Assembly (NCBI RefSeq): GCF_051014685.1
Contig: NW_027478388.1
Location: 1,413,180-1,477,179 of the forward strand
DNA length: 64,000 nucleotides
Direction: 5' to 3'
Origin: Ptiloglossa arizonensis
Lineage: Eukaryota; Arthropoda; Insecta; Hymenoptera; Colletidae
Made by a program: the position numbers and the translations under genes. This document shows, in pieces, positions 24,211 through 36,589 of this stretch. The notes under the pieces were generated by a model. It had not been told where the DNA came from. It did not search any database and saw only the letters and a list, made by a program, of their open reading frames with translations. Numbering within the stretch: position 1 is the stretch's first letter; each line of letters begins with the position of its first letter.

Positions 24211-27200
24211 TCTAGCGAACCGATTGACCTAACCCAAAAATTCCTATTGCATCTGAAAGTAGAAACTCGCCCGATTACAACGGTATGTGCATTTTGTCAC
24301 TACGCCATTCTGGTTAAGCGTTTGGAGCAGCAGAATTGCGAAAAATTTTTTGCCTTCTCAACCATTTCTTAGCTTCAAACTCCCATATCTCGCGAACGGA
24401 TTGAACTAACCCAAAAATTCCTGTTGCGTGTGAAAGTAGAAGCTCGCCCGATTACAACGGTATGCGTGTTTTTACCCTATGCCATTCTGGTTAAGCGTTT
24501 GGAGCAGCAGAATTGCGAAAAATGTTTTGCCTTCTCAACCATTTCTTGGCTTCAAACTCCCATATCTCGCGAACGGATTGATCTAACCCAAAAATTCCTA
24601 TTGCTTCTGAAAGTAGAAACTCGCCCGATTACAACGGTATGTGTATTTTTTCCCTAGGCCATTCTGGTTAAGCGTTTGGAGCAGCAGCATTGCGAAAATT
24701 TTTTTGCCTTCTCAACCATTTCTTGGCTTCAAACTCCCATATCTCGCGAAGGGATTGACCTAACCCATAAATTCCTGTTGCGTCTGAAAGTAGAAACTCT
24801 CCCGATTACAACGGTATGTGTATTTTGTCCCTAGGCCATTCTGGTTAAGCGTTTGGAGCAGCAGAATTGCGAAAAAATTTTTTGCCTTCTCAACCATTTG
24901 TTAGCTTCAAAGTCCCATATCTCACTAACGGATTGACCAAACCAAAAAATTCCTGCTGCGTCTGAAAGTAGAAACTCGCCCGATTACATTGGTATGTGTA
25001 TTTTTTCCCTAGGCCGTTCTGGTTAAGCGTTTGTAGCAGCAGAAGTGCGAAAAATTTGTTGTATTCTCAACCATTTCTTGGCTTCAAACTCCCATATCTC
25101 GCGAAGGGATTGACCTAACCCATAAATTCCTGTTGCGTCTGAAAGTAGAAACTCGCCCGATTACAACGGTATGTGTATTTTTGCCCTAGGCCATTCTGGT
25201 TAATCGTTTGGAGCAGCAGAATTGCGAAAAATTTTTTGCCTTCTCAACCATTTCATAGCTTTAAAGTCCCATATCTCACGAACGGATGGACCAAACCCCA
25301 AAATTCCTGCTGCGTCTGAAAGTAGAAACTAGCCCGATTACAATGGTATATGTATTTTTTCCCTAGGCCATTCTGGTTAAGCGTTTGGAGAAGCAGAATT
25401 GCGAAAAATTTTTTGCCTTCTCAACCATTTCATAGCTTTAAAGTCCCATATCTCACGAACGGATTGACCAAACCCCAAAATTCCTGCTGCGTCTGAAAGT
25501 AGAAACTCGCCCGATTACAACGGTATGTGTATTTTTTCCCTAGGCCAATCTGGTTCAGCGTTTGGGGCAGCAGAAGTGCGAAAACTTTGTTGTCTTCTTA
25601 ACCATTTCTTAGCTTCAAACTCCCATATCTCGCGAACGGATTGACCTAACCAAAAAATTCCTATTGCATTTGAAAGTAGAAACTCGCCCGATTACAAAGG
25701 TATGTGTATTTTTTCCATAGGCCATTCTGGTTAAGCGTTTGGATCAGCAGAATTGCGAAAAATTGTATGCCTTCTCAACCATTTCTTGGCTTCAAACTCC
25801 CATATCTCGCGAACGGATTGACCTAACCCAAAAATTCCTATTGCTTCTGAAAGTAGAAACTCGCCCGATTACAACGGTATGTGTATTTTTTCCCTAGGCC
25901 ATTCTGGTTAAGCGTTTGGAGCAGCAGCATTGCGAAAAATTTTTTGCCTTCTCAACCATTTCTTGGCTTCAAACTCCCATATCTCGCGAAGGGATTGACC
26001 TAACCCATAAATTCCTGTTGCGTCTGAAAGTAGAAACTCTCCCGATTACAACGGTATGTGTATTTTGTCCCTAGGCCATTCTGGTTAATCGTTTGGAGCA
26101 GCAGAATTGCGAAAAAATTTTTTGCCTTCTCAACCATTTGTTAGCTTCAAAGTCCCATATCTCACTAACGGATTGACCAAACCAAAAAATTCCTGCTGCG
26201 TCTGAAAGTAGAAACTCGCCCGATTACAACGGTATGTGTATTTTTTCCCTAGGCCATTCTGGTTAAGCGTTTGGAGCAGCAGAATTGCGAAAAATTTTTT
26301 GCCTTCTCAACCATTTCATAGCTTTAAAGTCCCATATCTCACGAACGGATTGACCAAACCCCAAAATTCCTGCTGCGTCTGAAAGTAGAAACTAGCCCGA
26401 TTACAATGGTATGTGTATTTTTTCCCTAGGCCATTCTGGTTAAGCGTTTGGAGAAGCAGAATTGCGAAAAATTTTTTGCCTTCTCAACCATTTCATAGCT
26501 TTAAAGTCCCATATCTCACGAACGGATTGACCAAACCCCAAAATTCCTGCTGCGTCTGAAAGTAGAAACTCGCCCGATTACAACGGTATGTGTATTTTTT
26601 CCCTAGGCCAATCTGGTTCAGCGTTTGGGGCAGCAGAAGTGCGAAAACTTTGTTGTCTTCTTAACCATTTCTTAGCTTCAAACTCCCATATCTCGCGAAC
26701 GGATTGACCTAACCAAAAAATTCCTATTGCATTTAAAAGTAGAAACTCGCCCGATTACAAAGGTATGTGTATTTTTTCCATAGGCCATTCTGGTTAAGCG
26801 TTTGGATCAGCAGAATTGCGAAAAATTGTATGCCTTCTCAACCATTTCTTGGCTTCAAACTCCCATATCTCGCGAACGGATTGACCTAACCCAAAAATTC
26901 CTATTGCTTCTGAAAGTAGAAACTCGCCCGATTACAACGGTATGTGTATTTTTTCCCTAGGCCATTCTGGTTAAGCGTTTGGAGCAGCAGCATTGCGAAA
27001 AATTTTTTGCCTTCTCAACCATTTCTTGGCTTCAAACTCCCATATCTCGCGAAGGGATTGACCTAACCCATAAATTCCTGTTGCGTCTGAAAGTAGAAAC
27101 TCTCCCGATTACAACGGTATGTGTATTTTGTCCCTAGGCCATTCTGGTTAAGCGTTTGGAGCAGCAGAATTGCGAAAAAATTTTTTGCCTTCTCAACCAT

Positions 27201-28840
27201 TTGTTAGCTTCAAAGTCCCATATCTCACTAACGGATTGACCAAACCAAAAAATTCCTGCTGCGTCTGAAAGTAGAAACTCGCCCGATTACATTGGTATGT
27301 GTATTTTTTCCCTAGGCCGTTCTGATTAAGCGTTTGTAGCAGCAGAAGTGCGAAAAATTTGTTGTATTCTCAACCATTTCTTGGCTTCAAACTCCCATAT
27401 CTCGCGAAGGGATTGACCTAACCCATAAATTCCTGTTGCGTCTGAAAGTAGAAACTCGCCCAATTACAACGGTATGTGTATTTTTGCCCTAGGCCATTCT
27501 GGTTAAGCGTTTGGAGCAGCAGAATTGCGAAAAATTTTTTGCCTTCTCAACCATTTCATAGCTTTAAAGTCCCATATCTCACGAACGGATTGACCAAACC
27601 CCAAAATTCCTGCTGCGTCTGAAAGTAGAAACTAGCCCGATTACAATGGTATGTGTATTTTTTACCTAGGCCATTCTGGTTAAGCGTTTGGAGAAGCAGA
27701 ATTGCGAAAAATTTTTTGCCTTCTCAACCATTTCATAGCTTTAAAGTCCCATATCTCACGAACGGATTGACCAAACCCCAAAATTCCTGCTGCGTCTGAA
27801 AGTAGAAACTCGCCCGATTACAACGGTATGTGTATTTTGTCCCTAGGCCATTCTGGTTAAGCGTTTGGAGCAGCAGAATTGCGAAAAAATTTTTTGCCTT
27901 CTCAACCATTTGTTAGCTTCAAAGTCCCATAGCTCACTAACGGATTGACCAAACCCAAAAATTCCTGCTGCGTCTGAAAGTAGAAACACGCCCGATTACA
28001 TTGGTATGTGTATTTTTTCCCTAGGCCGTTCTGGTTAAGCGTTTGTAGCAGCAGAAGTGCGAAAAATTTGTTGTATTCTCAACCATTTCTTGGCTTCAAA
28101 CTCCCATATCTCGCGAACGGATTAACCTAACCCAAAAATTCCTATTGCTTTTGAAAGTAGAAACTCGCCCGATTACAACGGTATGTGTATTTTTTCCCTA
28201 GGCCATTCTGGTTAAGCGTTTGGAGCAGCAGAATTGCGAAAAATTTTTTGCCTTCTCAACCATTTCTTGGCTTCAAACTCCCATATCTCGCGAAGGGATT
28301 GACCTAACCCATAAATTCCTGTTGTGTCTGAAAGTAGAAACTCGCCCGATTACAACGGTGTGTGTATTTTTGCCCTAGGCCATTCTGGTTAAGCGTTTGG
28401 AGCAGCAGAATTGCGAAAAATTTTTTGCCTTCTCAACCATTTCATAGCTTTAAAGTCCCATATCTCACGAACGGATTGACCAAACCCCAAAATTCCTGCT
28501 GCGTCTGAAAGTAGAAACTCGCCCGATTACAACGGTATGTGTATTTTTTCCCTAGGCCAATCTGGTTCAGCGTTTGGGGCAGCAGAAGTGCGAAAACTTT
28601 GTTGTCTTCTTAACCATTTCTTAGCTTCAAACTCCCATATCTCGCGAACGGATTGACCTAACCAAAAAATTCCTATTGCATCTGAAAGTAGAAACTCGCC
28701 CGATTACAAAGGTATGTGTATTTTTGCCCTAGGCCATTCTGGTTAAGCGTTTGGATCAGCAGAATTGCGAAAAATTGTATGCCTTCTCAACCTTTTCTTG
28801 GCTTCAAACTCCCATATCTCGCGAACGGATTGACCTAACC
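24211..28840 (+). repeat. Satellite domain II (gcgaaggg / tttcatagctttaaag / A6T6 variants)
   Basis: The monomer variants change sharply here. New local markers are gcgaagggattgacc with cataaattcc, tttcatagctttaaag (about 25,252, 25,429, 26,313, 26,490, 27,552, 27,729 and 28,441), ggttcagcgtttggggcag, and an extra A giving gcgaaaaaattttttgcc near 24,871, 26,111, 27,174 and 27,881. These four +1 insertions are the only length changes in the stretch. The block is arranged in 6- to 7-monomer units. Its right edge, where these markers fade, is approximate. Confidence 0.7.
24550..27830 (+). repeat. Run of 7- and 6-monomer higher-order units
   Basis: The ttgcttctgaaag monomer lies at 24,601, 25,841 and 26,904, spaced 1,240 bp (7 monomers +1) and 1,063 bp (6 monomers +1). 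The aaccaaaaaattcctattgc unit lies at 25,645 and 26,708 with the same 1,063-bp step. The +1 in each unit is the extra A in gcgaaaaaattttttgcc. The units share the order gcgaaggg, A6T6, (ccgttctgg), tttcatagc twice, ggttcagcg, gattgtatgcc-like, with whole monomers missing from some copies. Confidence 0.78.
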
Positions 28841-30219
28841 CAAAAATTCCTGTTGCGTGTGAAAATAGAAACTCGTCCGATTACAACGGTATGTGCGTTT
28901 TTTCCCTAGCCCATTCTGGTTAAGCGTTTGGAGCGGCAGAATTGCGAAAAATTAGTTGTCTTCTCAACCATTTCCTAGCTTCAAAGTCCCATATCTCACG
29001 AACGGATTGACCAAACCCAAAAATTCCTGTTGCATCTGAAAATAGAAACTCGCCCGATTACAACGGTATGCGTATTTTTTCCCTAGGCCATTCTGGTTGA
29101 GCGTTTGGAGCAGCAGAATTGCGAAAAATGTTTTGCCTTCTCAACCATTTCTTGGCTTCAAACTCCCATATCTCGCGAACCGATTGACCTAACCCAAAAA
29201 TTCCTATTGCATCTGAAAGTAGAAACTCGCCCGATTACAACGGTATGTGGATTTTGTCACTACGCCATTCTGGTTAAGCGTTTGGAGCAGCAGAATTGCG
29301 AAAAATTTTTTGCCTTCTCAACCATTTCTTAGCTTCAAACTCCCATATCTCGCGAACGGATTGAACTAACCCAAAAATTCCTGTTGCGTGTGAAAGTAGA
29401 AGCTCGCCCGATTACAATGGTATGTGTATTTTTTCCCTAGGCCATTCTGGTTAAGCGTTTGGAGCAGCAGAATTGCGAAAAATTTTTTGCCTTCTCAACC
29501 ATTTCTTGGCTTCAAACTCCCATATCTCGCGAACGGATTGACCTAACCCAAAAATTCCTGCTGCGTCTGAAAGTAGAAACTCGCCCGATTACAACGGTAT
29601 GTGAGTTTTTTGCCTAGGCCATTCTGGTTAAGCGTTTGGAGCAGCAGAAGTGCGAAAAATTTGTTGTCTTCTCAACCATTTCTTGGCTTCAAACTCCCAT
29701 ATCTCGCGAACGAATTGACCTAACCCAAAAATTCCTGTTGCATCCCAAAGTAGAAACTCGCCCGATTACAACGGTATGTGTATTTTTTCCATAGGCCATT
29801 CTGGTTAAGCGTTTGGATCAGCAGAATTGCGAAAAATTTTATGCCTTCTCAACCCTTTCTTGGCTTCAAACTCCAATATCTCGCGAACGGATTGACCTAA
29901 CCCAAAAATTCTTGTTGCATCCGACAGTAGAAACTCGCCCGATTACAAAGGTATGTGTATTTTTTCCCTAGGCCATTCTAGTTAGGCGTTTGGAGCAGCA
30001 GAATTGCGAAGAATTGTATGCCTTCTCAACCATTGCTTGGCTTCAAACTCCCATATCTCGCGAACGGATTGACCTAACCCAAAAATTCCAGTTGCGTGTG
30101 AAAGTAGAAACTCGCCCGATTACAACGGTATGTGTATTTTTTCCCTAGGCCAATCTGGTTCAGCGTTTGCAGCAGCAGAATTGCGAAAAATTAGTTGTCT
30201 TCTCAACCATTTCCTAGCT

Positions 30220-31820
30220 TCAAAGTCCCATATCTCACGAACGGATTGACCAAACCCAAAAATTCCTGTTGCATCTGAAAATAGAAACTCGCCCGATTAC
30301 AACGGTATGCGTATTTTTTCCCTAGGCCATTCTGGTTGAGCGTTTGGAGCAGCAGAATTGCGAAAAATGTTTTGCCTTCTCAACCATTTCTTGGCTTCAA
30401 ACTCCCATATCTAGCGAACCGATTGACCTAACCCAAAAATTCCTATTGCATCTGAAAGTAGAAACTCGCCCGATTACAACGGTATGTGCATTTTGTCACT
30501 ACGCCATTCTGGTTAAGCGTTTGGAGCAGCAGAATTGCGAAAAATTTTTTGCCTTCTCAACCATTTCTTGGCTTCAAACTCCCATATCTCACTAACGGAT
30601 TGACCAAACCCAAAAATTCCTGCTGCGTCTGAAAGTAGAAACTAGCCCGATTACAATGGTATGTGTATTTTATCCCTAGGCCATTCTGGTTAAGCGTTTG
30701 GAGCAGCAGAATTGCGAAAAATTTTTTGCCTTCTCAACCATTTCTTGGCTTCAAACTCCCATATCTCGCGAACGGATTGATCTAACCCACAAATTCCTGT
30801 TGCGTGTGAAAGTAGAAACTCGCCCGATTACAACGGTATGTGTATTTTTTCCCTAGGCCAATCTGGTTCAGCGTTTGGAGCAGCAGAAGTGCGAAAACTT
30901 TGTTGTCTTCTTAACCATTTCTTAGCTTCAAAGTCCCATATCTCACGAACGGATTGACCAAACCCAAAAATTCCTGTTGCATCTGAAAGTAGAAACTCGC
31001 CCGATTACAACGGTATGCGTATTTTTTCCCTAGGCCATTCTGGTTAACCGTTTGGAGCAGCAGAATTGCGAAAAATGTTTTGCCTTCTCAACCATTTCTT
31101 GGCTTCAAACTCCCATATCTAGCGAACCGATTGACCTAACCCAAAAATTCCTATTGCATCTGAAAGTAGAAACTCGCCCGATTACAACGGTATGTGCATT
31201 TTGTCACTACGCCATTCTGGTTAAGCGTTTGGAGCAGCAGAATTGCGAAAAATTTTTTGCCTTCTCAACCATTTCTTGGCTTCAAACTCCCATATCTCAC
31301 TAACGGATTGACCAAACCCAAAAATTCCTGCTGCGTCTGAAAGTAGAAACTAGCCCGATTACAATGGTATGTGTATTTTATCCCTAGGCCATTCTGGTTA
31401 AGCGTTTGGAGCAGCAGAATTGCGAAAAATTTTTTGCCTTCTCAACCATTTCTTGGCTTCAAACTCCCATATCTCGCGAACGGATTGATCTAACCCACAA
31501 ATTCCTGTTGCGTGTGAAAGTAGAAACTCGCCCGATTACAACGGTATGTGTATTTTTTCCCTAGGCCAATCTGGTTCAGCGTTTGGAGCAGCAGAAGTGC
31601 GAAAACTTTGTTGTCTTCTTAACCATTTCTTAGCTTCAAAGTCCCATATCTCACGAACGGATTGACCAAACCCAAAAATTCCTGTTGCATCTGAAAGTAG
31701 AAACTCGCCCGATTACAACGGTATGCGTATTTTTTCCCTAGGCCATTCTGGTTAACCGTTTGGAGCAGCAGAATTGCGAAAAATGTTTTGCCTTCTCAAC
31801 CATTTCTTGGCTTCAAACTC
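30220..31820 (+). repeat. Tandem 4-monomer (708 bp) duplication, about 2.3 copies
   Basis: The series of tctagcgaaccg, attttgtcactacgcc, attttatccctagg and gatctaacccacaaattcc monomers repeats at exactly 708 bp (identical 83-codon frames begin at 30,344 and 31,052). The left edge is near 30,220, where gttagttgtc and gaaaactttgttgtc variants differ. A third partial copy ends near 31,820, where tctagcgaacc becomes tctcgcgaacc. Confidence 0.85.
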
Positions 31821-32955
31821 CCATATCTCGCGAACCGATTGACCTAACCCAAAAATTCCTATTGCATCTGAAAGTAGAAACTCGCCCGATTACAACGGTA
31901 TGTGTATTTTTTCCCTAGGCCATTCTGGTTAAGCGTTTGGAGCAGCAGAAGTGCGAAAAATTTTTTGCCTTCCAAACCATTTCTTGGCTTCAAACTCCCA
32001 TATCTCGCGAACGGATTGACCTAACCCAAAAATTCCTGTTGCATCCCAAAGTAGAAACTCGCCCGATTACAACGGTATGTGTATTTTTTCCATAGGCCAT
32101 TCTGGTTAAGCGTTTGGATCAGCAGAATTGCGAAAAATGTTTTGCCTTCTCAACCATTTCTTGGCTTCAAACTCCCATATCTCGCGAACCGATTGACCTA
32201 ACCCAAAAATTCCTATTGCATCTGAAAGTAGAAACTCGCCCGATTACAACGGTATGTGTATTTTTTCCCTAGGCCATTCTGGTTAAGCGTTTGGAGCAGC
32301 AGAAGTGCGAAAAATTTTTTGCCTTCCAAACCATTTCTTGGCTTCAAACTCCCATATCTCGCGAACGGATTGACCTAACCCAAAAATTCCTGTTGCATCC
32401 CAAAGTAGAAACTCGCCCGATTACAACGGTATGTGTATTTTTTCCATAGGCCATTCTGGTTAAGCGTTTGGATCAGCAGAATTGCGAAAAATTGTATGCC
32501 TTCTCAACCCTTTCTTGGCTTCAAACTCCAATATCTCGCGAACGGATTGACCTAACCCAAAAATTCCTGTTGCATCCGAAAGTAGAAACTCGCCCGATTA
32601 CAACGGTATGTGTATTTTTTCCCTAGGCCATTCTAGTTAGGCGTTTGGAGCAGCAGAATTGCGAAAAATTGTATGCCTTCTCAACCATTGCTTGGCTTCA
32701 AACTCCCATATCTCGCGAACGAATTGACCTAACCCAAAAATTCCTGTTGCGTCTGAAAGTAGAAACTCGCCCGATTACAACGGTATGTGTATTTTGTCCC
32801 TAGGCCATTCTGGTTAAGCGTTTGGAGCAGCAGAATTGCGAAAAATTTTTTGCCTTCTCAACCATTTCTTAGCTTCAAAGTCCCATATCTCACTAACGGA
32901 TTGACCAAACCCAAAAATTACTGCTGCGTCTGAATGTAGAAACTCGCCCGATTAC
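31500..32955 (+). repeat. 1.45-kb dispersed duplicate, copy 1 (partner 38,760-40,215, offset 7,260 bp)
   Basis: Rare variants match in order at a constant 7,260 bp (41 monomers +3): ggttaaccg, ttccaaacc, aaccctttcttgg, aactccaatatc, ttctagttaggcg, accattgcttgg and ctgaatgtag. Between about 32,085 and 32,440 the two copies carry different monomer pairs, so two monomers were replaced in one of them. Confidence 0.82.
31770..32490 (+). repeat. Tandem 2-monomer (354 bp) duplication
   Basis: The pair with ttgccttccaaaccattt and ttgcatcccaaag followed by ttttttccataggcc is present twice (ttccaaacc at 31,969 and 32,323). It sits inside the larger block that is copied to 38,760, but only one pair is present there, so this doubling may have come after that copying. 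Confidence 0.82.
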
Positions 32956-34409
32956 AACGGTATGTGTATTTTGTCCCTAGGCCATTCTGGTTAAGCGTTT
33001 GGAGCAGCAGAATTGCGAAAAATTGTATGCCTTCTCAACCATTTCTTGGCTTCAAACTCCCATATCTCGCGAACGAATTGACCTAACCCAAAAATTCCTG
33101 TTGCATCCGAAAGTAGAAACTCGCCCGATTACAACGGTGTGTGTATTTTTTCCTTAGGCCATTCTGGTTAAGCATTTGGAGCAGCAGAATTGCGAAAAAT
33201 TGTATGCCTTCTCAACCATTTCTTTGCTTCAAACTCCCACATCTCGCGAACGGATTGACCTAACCCAAAAATTCCTGTTGCGTGTGAAAGCAGAAACTCG
33301 TACGATAACAACGGTACGTGTATTTTGTCCCTAGGCCATTCTGGTTAAGCGTTTGGAGCAGCAGAAGTGCGAAAAATTTTTTACCTTCTCAACCATTTCT
33401 TGGCTTCAAACTCCCATATCTCGCGAACCGATTGACCTAACCCAAAAATTTCTATTGCATCTGAATGTAGAAACTCGCCCGATTACAACGGTATGTGTAT
33501 TTTGTCCCTAGGCCATTCTGGTTAAGCGTTTGGAGCAGCAGAATTGCGAAAAATTTTTTGCCTTCTCAACCATTTCTTAGCTTCAAAGTCCCATATCTCA
33601 CTAACGGATTGACGAAACCCAAAAATTCCTGCTGCGTCTGAAAGTAGAAACTCGCCCGATTACAATGGTATGTGTATTTTTTCCCTAGGCCGTTCTGGTT
33701 AAGCGTTTGGAGCAGCAGAAGTGCGAAAAATTTGTTTTCTTCTCAACCATTTTTTGGCTTCAAACCCCCATATCTCGCGAACGAATTGACCTAACCCAAA
33801 AATTCCTGTTGCATCCGAAAGTAGAAACTCGCCCGATTGCAAAGGTATGTGTATTTTTTCCCTAGACCATTCTGGTTAAGCGTTTAGAGCAGCAGAAGTG
33901 CGAAAAATTTTTTGCCTTCTAAACCATTTCTTGGCTTCAAACTCCCATATCTCGCGAACGGATTGACCTAACCCAAAAATTCCTGTTGCGTGTGAAAGTA
34001 GAAGCTCGCCCGATTACAACGGTATGCGTATTTTTTCCCTATGCCATTCTGGTTAAGCGTTTGGAGCAGCAGAATTGCGAAAAATGTTTTGCCTTCTCAA
34101 CCATTTCTTGGCTTCAAACTCCCATATCTCGCGAACGGATTGACCTAACCCAAAAATTCCTATTGCATCTGAAAGTAGAAACTCGCCCGATTACAACGGT
34201 ATGCGTATTTTTTCCCTAGGCCATTCTGGTTAAGCGTTTGGAGCAGCAGAATTGCGAAAAATGTTTTGCCTTCTCAACCATTTCTTGGCTTCAAACTCCC
34301 ATATCTCGCGAACCGATTGACCTAACCCAAAAATTCCTATTGCATCTGAAAGTAGGAACTCGCCCGATTACAACGGTATGTGTATTTTGTCCCTAGGCCA
34401 TTCTGGTTA

Positions 34410-36589
34410 AGCGTTTGGAGCAGCAGAATTGCGAAAAATTTTTTGCCTTCTCAACCATTTCTTAGCTTCAAAGTCCCATATCTCACTAACGGATTGACCA
34501 AACCCAAAAAATTCCTGCTGCGTCTGAAAGTAGAAACTCGCCCGATAACAATGGTATGTGTATTTTTTCCATAGGCCGTTCTGGTTAAGCGTTTGGAGCA
34601 GCAGAAGTGCGAAAAATTTGTTGTCTTCTCAACCATTTCTAGGCTTCAAACTCCCATATCTCGCGAACGGATTGACCTAACCCAAAAATTCCTGTTGCGT
34701 GTGAAAGTAGAAGCTCGCCCGATTACAACGGTATGCGTATTTTTTCCCTATGCCATTCTGGTTAAGCGTTTGGAGCAGCAGAATTGCGAAAAATGTTTTG
34801 CCTTCTCAACCATTTCTTGGCTTCAAACTCCCATATCTCGCGAACGGATTGACCTAACCTAAAAAATTCCTGTTGCGTGTGAAAGTAGAAACTCGTCCGA
34901 TTACAACGGTATGTGTCTTTTTTCCCTAGCCCATTCTGGTTAAGCGTTTGGAGCAGCAGAATTGCGAAAAATTTGTTGTCTTCTCAACCATTTCTTAGCT
35001 TCAAAGTCCCATATCTCACGAACGGATTGACCAAATCCAAAAATTCCTGTTGCGTGTGAAAGTAGAAACTCGCCCGATTACAACGGTATGTGTATTTTTT
35101 CCATAGGCCATTCTGGTTAAGCGTTTGGATCAGCAGAATTGCGAAAAATTGTATGCCTTCTCAACCATTTCTTGGCTTCAAACTCCCATATCTCGCGAAC
35201 GGATTGACCTAACCCAAAAATTCCTGTTGCGTGTGAAAGTAGAAACTCGTCCGATTACAACGGTATGTGTATTTTTTCCCTAGGCCATTCTGGTTAAGCG
35301 TTTGGAGCAGCAGAATTGCGAAAAATTGTAAGCCTTCTCAACCATTTCTTTGCTTCAAACTCCCATATCTCGGGAACGGATTGACCTCACCCAAAAATTC
35401 CTGTTGCGTGTGAAAGTAGAAACTCGTACGATTACAACGGTATGTGTGTTTTTTCCCTAGCCCATTCTGGTTAAGCGTTTGGAGCAGCAGAAGTGCGAAA
35501 AATTTTTTGCCTTCTCAACCATTTCTTAGCTTCAAAGTCCCATATCTCACTAACGGATTGACCAAACCCAAAAATTCCTGCTGCGTCTGAAAGTAGAAAC
35601 TCGCCCGATTACAATGGTATGTGTATTTTTTCCATAGGCCGTTCTGGTTAAGCGTTTGGAGCAGCAGAAGTGCGAAAAATTTGTTGTCTTCTCAACCATT
35701 TCTTGGCTTCAAACCCCCATATCTCGCGAACGAATTGACCTAATCCAAAAATTCCTGTTGCATCCGAAAGTAGAAGCTCGCCCGATTACAACGGTATGCG
35801 TATTTTTTCCCTATGCCATTCTGGTTAAGCGTTTGGAGCAGCAGAATTGCGAAAAATGTTTTGCCTTCTCAACCATTTCTTGGCTTCAAACTCCCATATC
35901 TCGCGAACGGATTGACCTAACCTAAAAAATTCCTGTTGCGTGTGAAAGTAGAAACTCGTCCGATTACAACGGTATGTGTGTTTTTTCCCTAGCCCATTCT
36001 GGTTAAGCGTTTGGAGCAGCAGAATTGCGAAAAATTTGTTGTCTTCTCAACCATTTCTTAGCTTCAAAGTCCCATATCTCACGAACGGATTGACCAAATC
36101 CAAAAATTCCTGTTGCGTGTGAAAGTAGAAACTCGCCCGATTACAACGGTATGTGTATTTTTTCCACAGGCCATTCTGGTTAAGCGTTTGGATCAGCAGA
36201 ATTGCGAAAAATTGTATGCCTTCTCAACCATTTCTTGGCTTCAAACTCCCATATCTCGCGAACGGATTGACCTAACCCAAAAATTCCTGTTGCGTGTGAA
36301 AGTAGAAACTCGTCCGATTACAACGGTATGTGTATTTTTTCCCTAGGCCATTCTGGTTAAGCGTTTGGAGCAGCAGAATTGCGAAAAATTGTAAGCCATC
36401 TCAACCATTTCTTTGCTTCAAACTCCCATATCTCGGGAACGGATTGACCTCACCCAAAAATTCCTGTTGCGTGTGAAAGTAGAAACTCGTACGATTACAA
36501 CGGTATGTGTGTTTTTTCCCTAGCCCATTCTGGTTAAGCGTTTGGAGCAGCAGAAGTGCGAAAAATTTTTTGCCTTCTCAACCATTTCT
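34410..36589 (+). repeat. Tandem 6-monomer duplication (1,063 bp unit)
   Basis: Copies run about 34,410-35,472 and 35,473-36,589. Shared markers are ttttttccataggccgttctgg, ggaacggattgacctcaccc, aattgtaagcc, actcgtacgattac and cctaacctaaaaaattcc. The last has an extra A (34,861 and 35,923), making the step 6 monomers +1. Identical frame segments start at 34,593 and 35,656. A third partial copy of the gtaagcc / ggaacgg segment follows near 36,785-37,250. Confidence 0.83.

Larger units (their letters stand above)
28841..33950 (+). repeat. Satellite domain III (cgaaccgattgacc / tttgtcactacgcc variants)
   Basis: This stretch is marked by cgaaccgattgacc, by attttgtcactacgcc (about 29,250, 30,490 and 31,198; one isolated copy near 24,293), by gcgaaaaattgtatgcc and by ttctagttaggcg. 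I see no net change of length across it, so its phase is constant. It contains a 4-monomer and a 2-monomer tandem duplication, described separately. Boundaries are good to a few monomers. Confidence 0.65.

Noticed and set aside
24200..24480. Inversion or assembly join at the 24.2-kb family change
   Set aside because: Orientation and 177-bp phase (offset -12 on both sides) are unbroken, so a misjoin at this point would have to be in perfect register. A biological boundary is simpler, though reads are needed to be certain.
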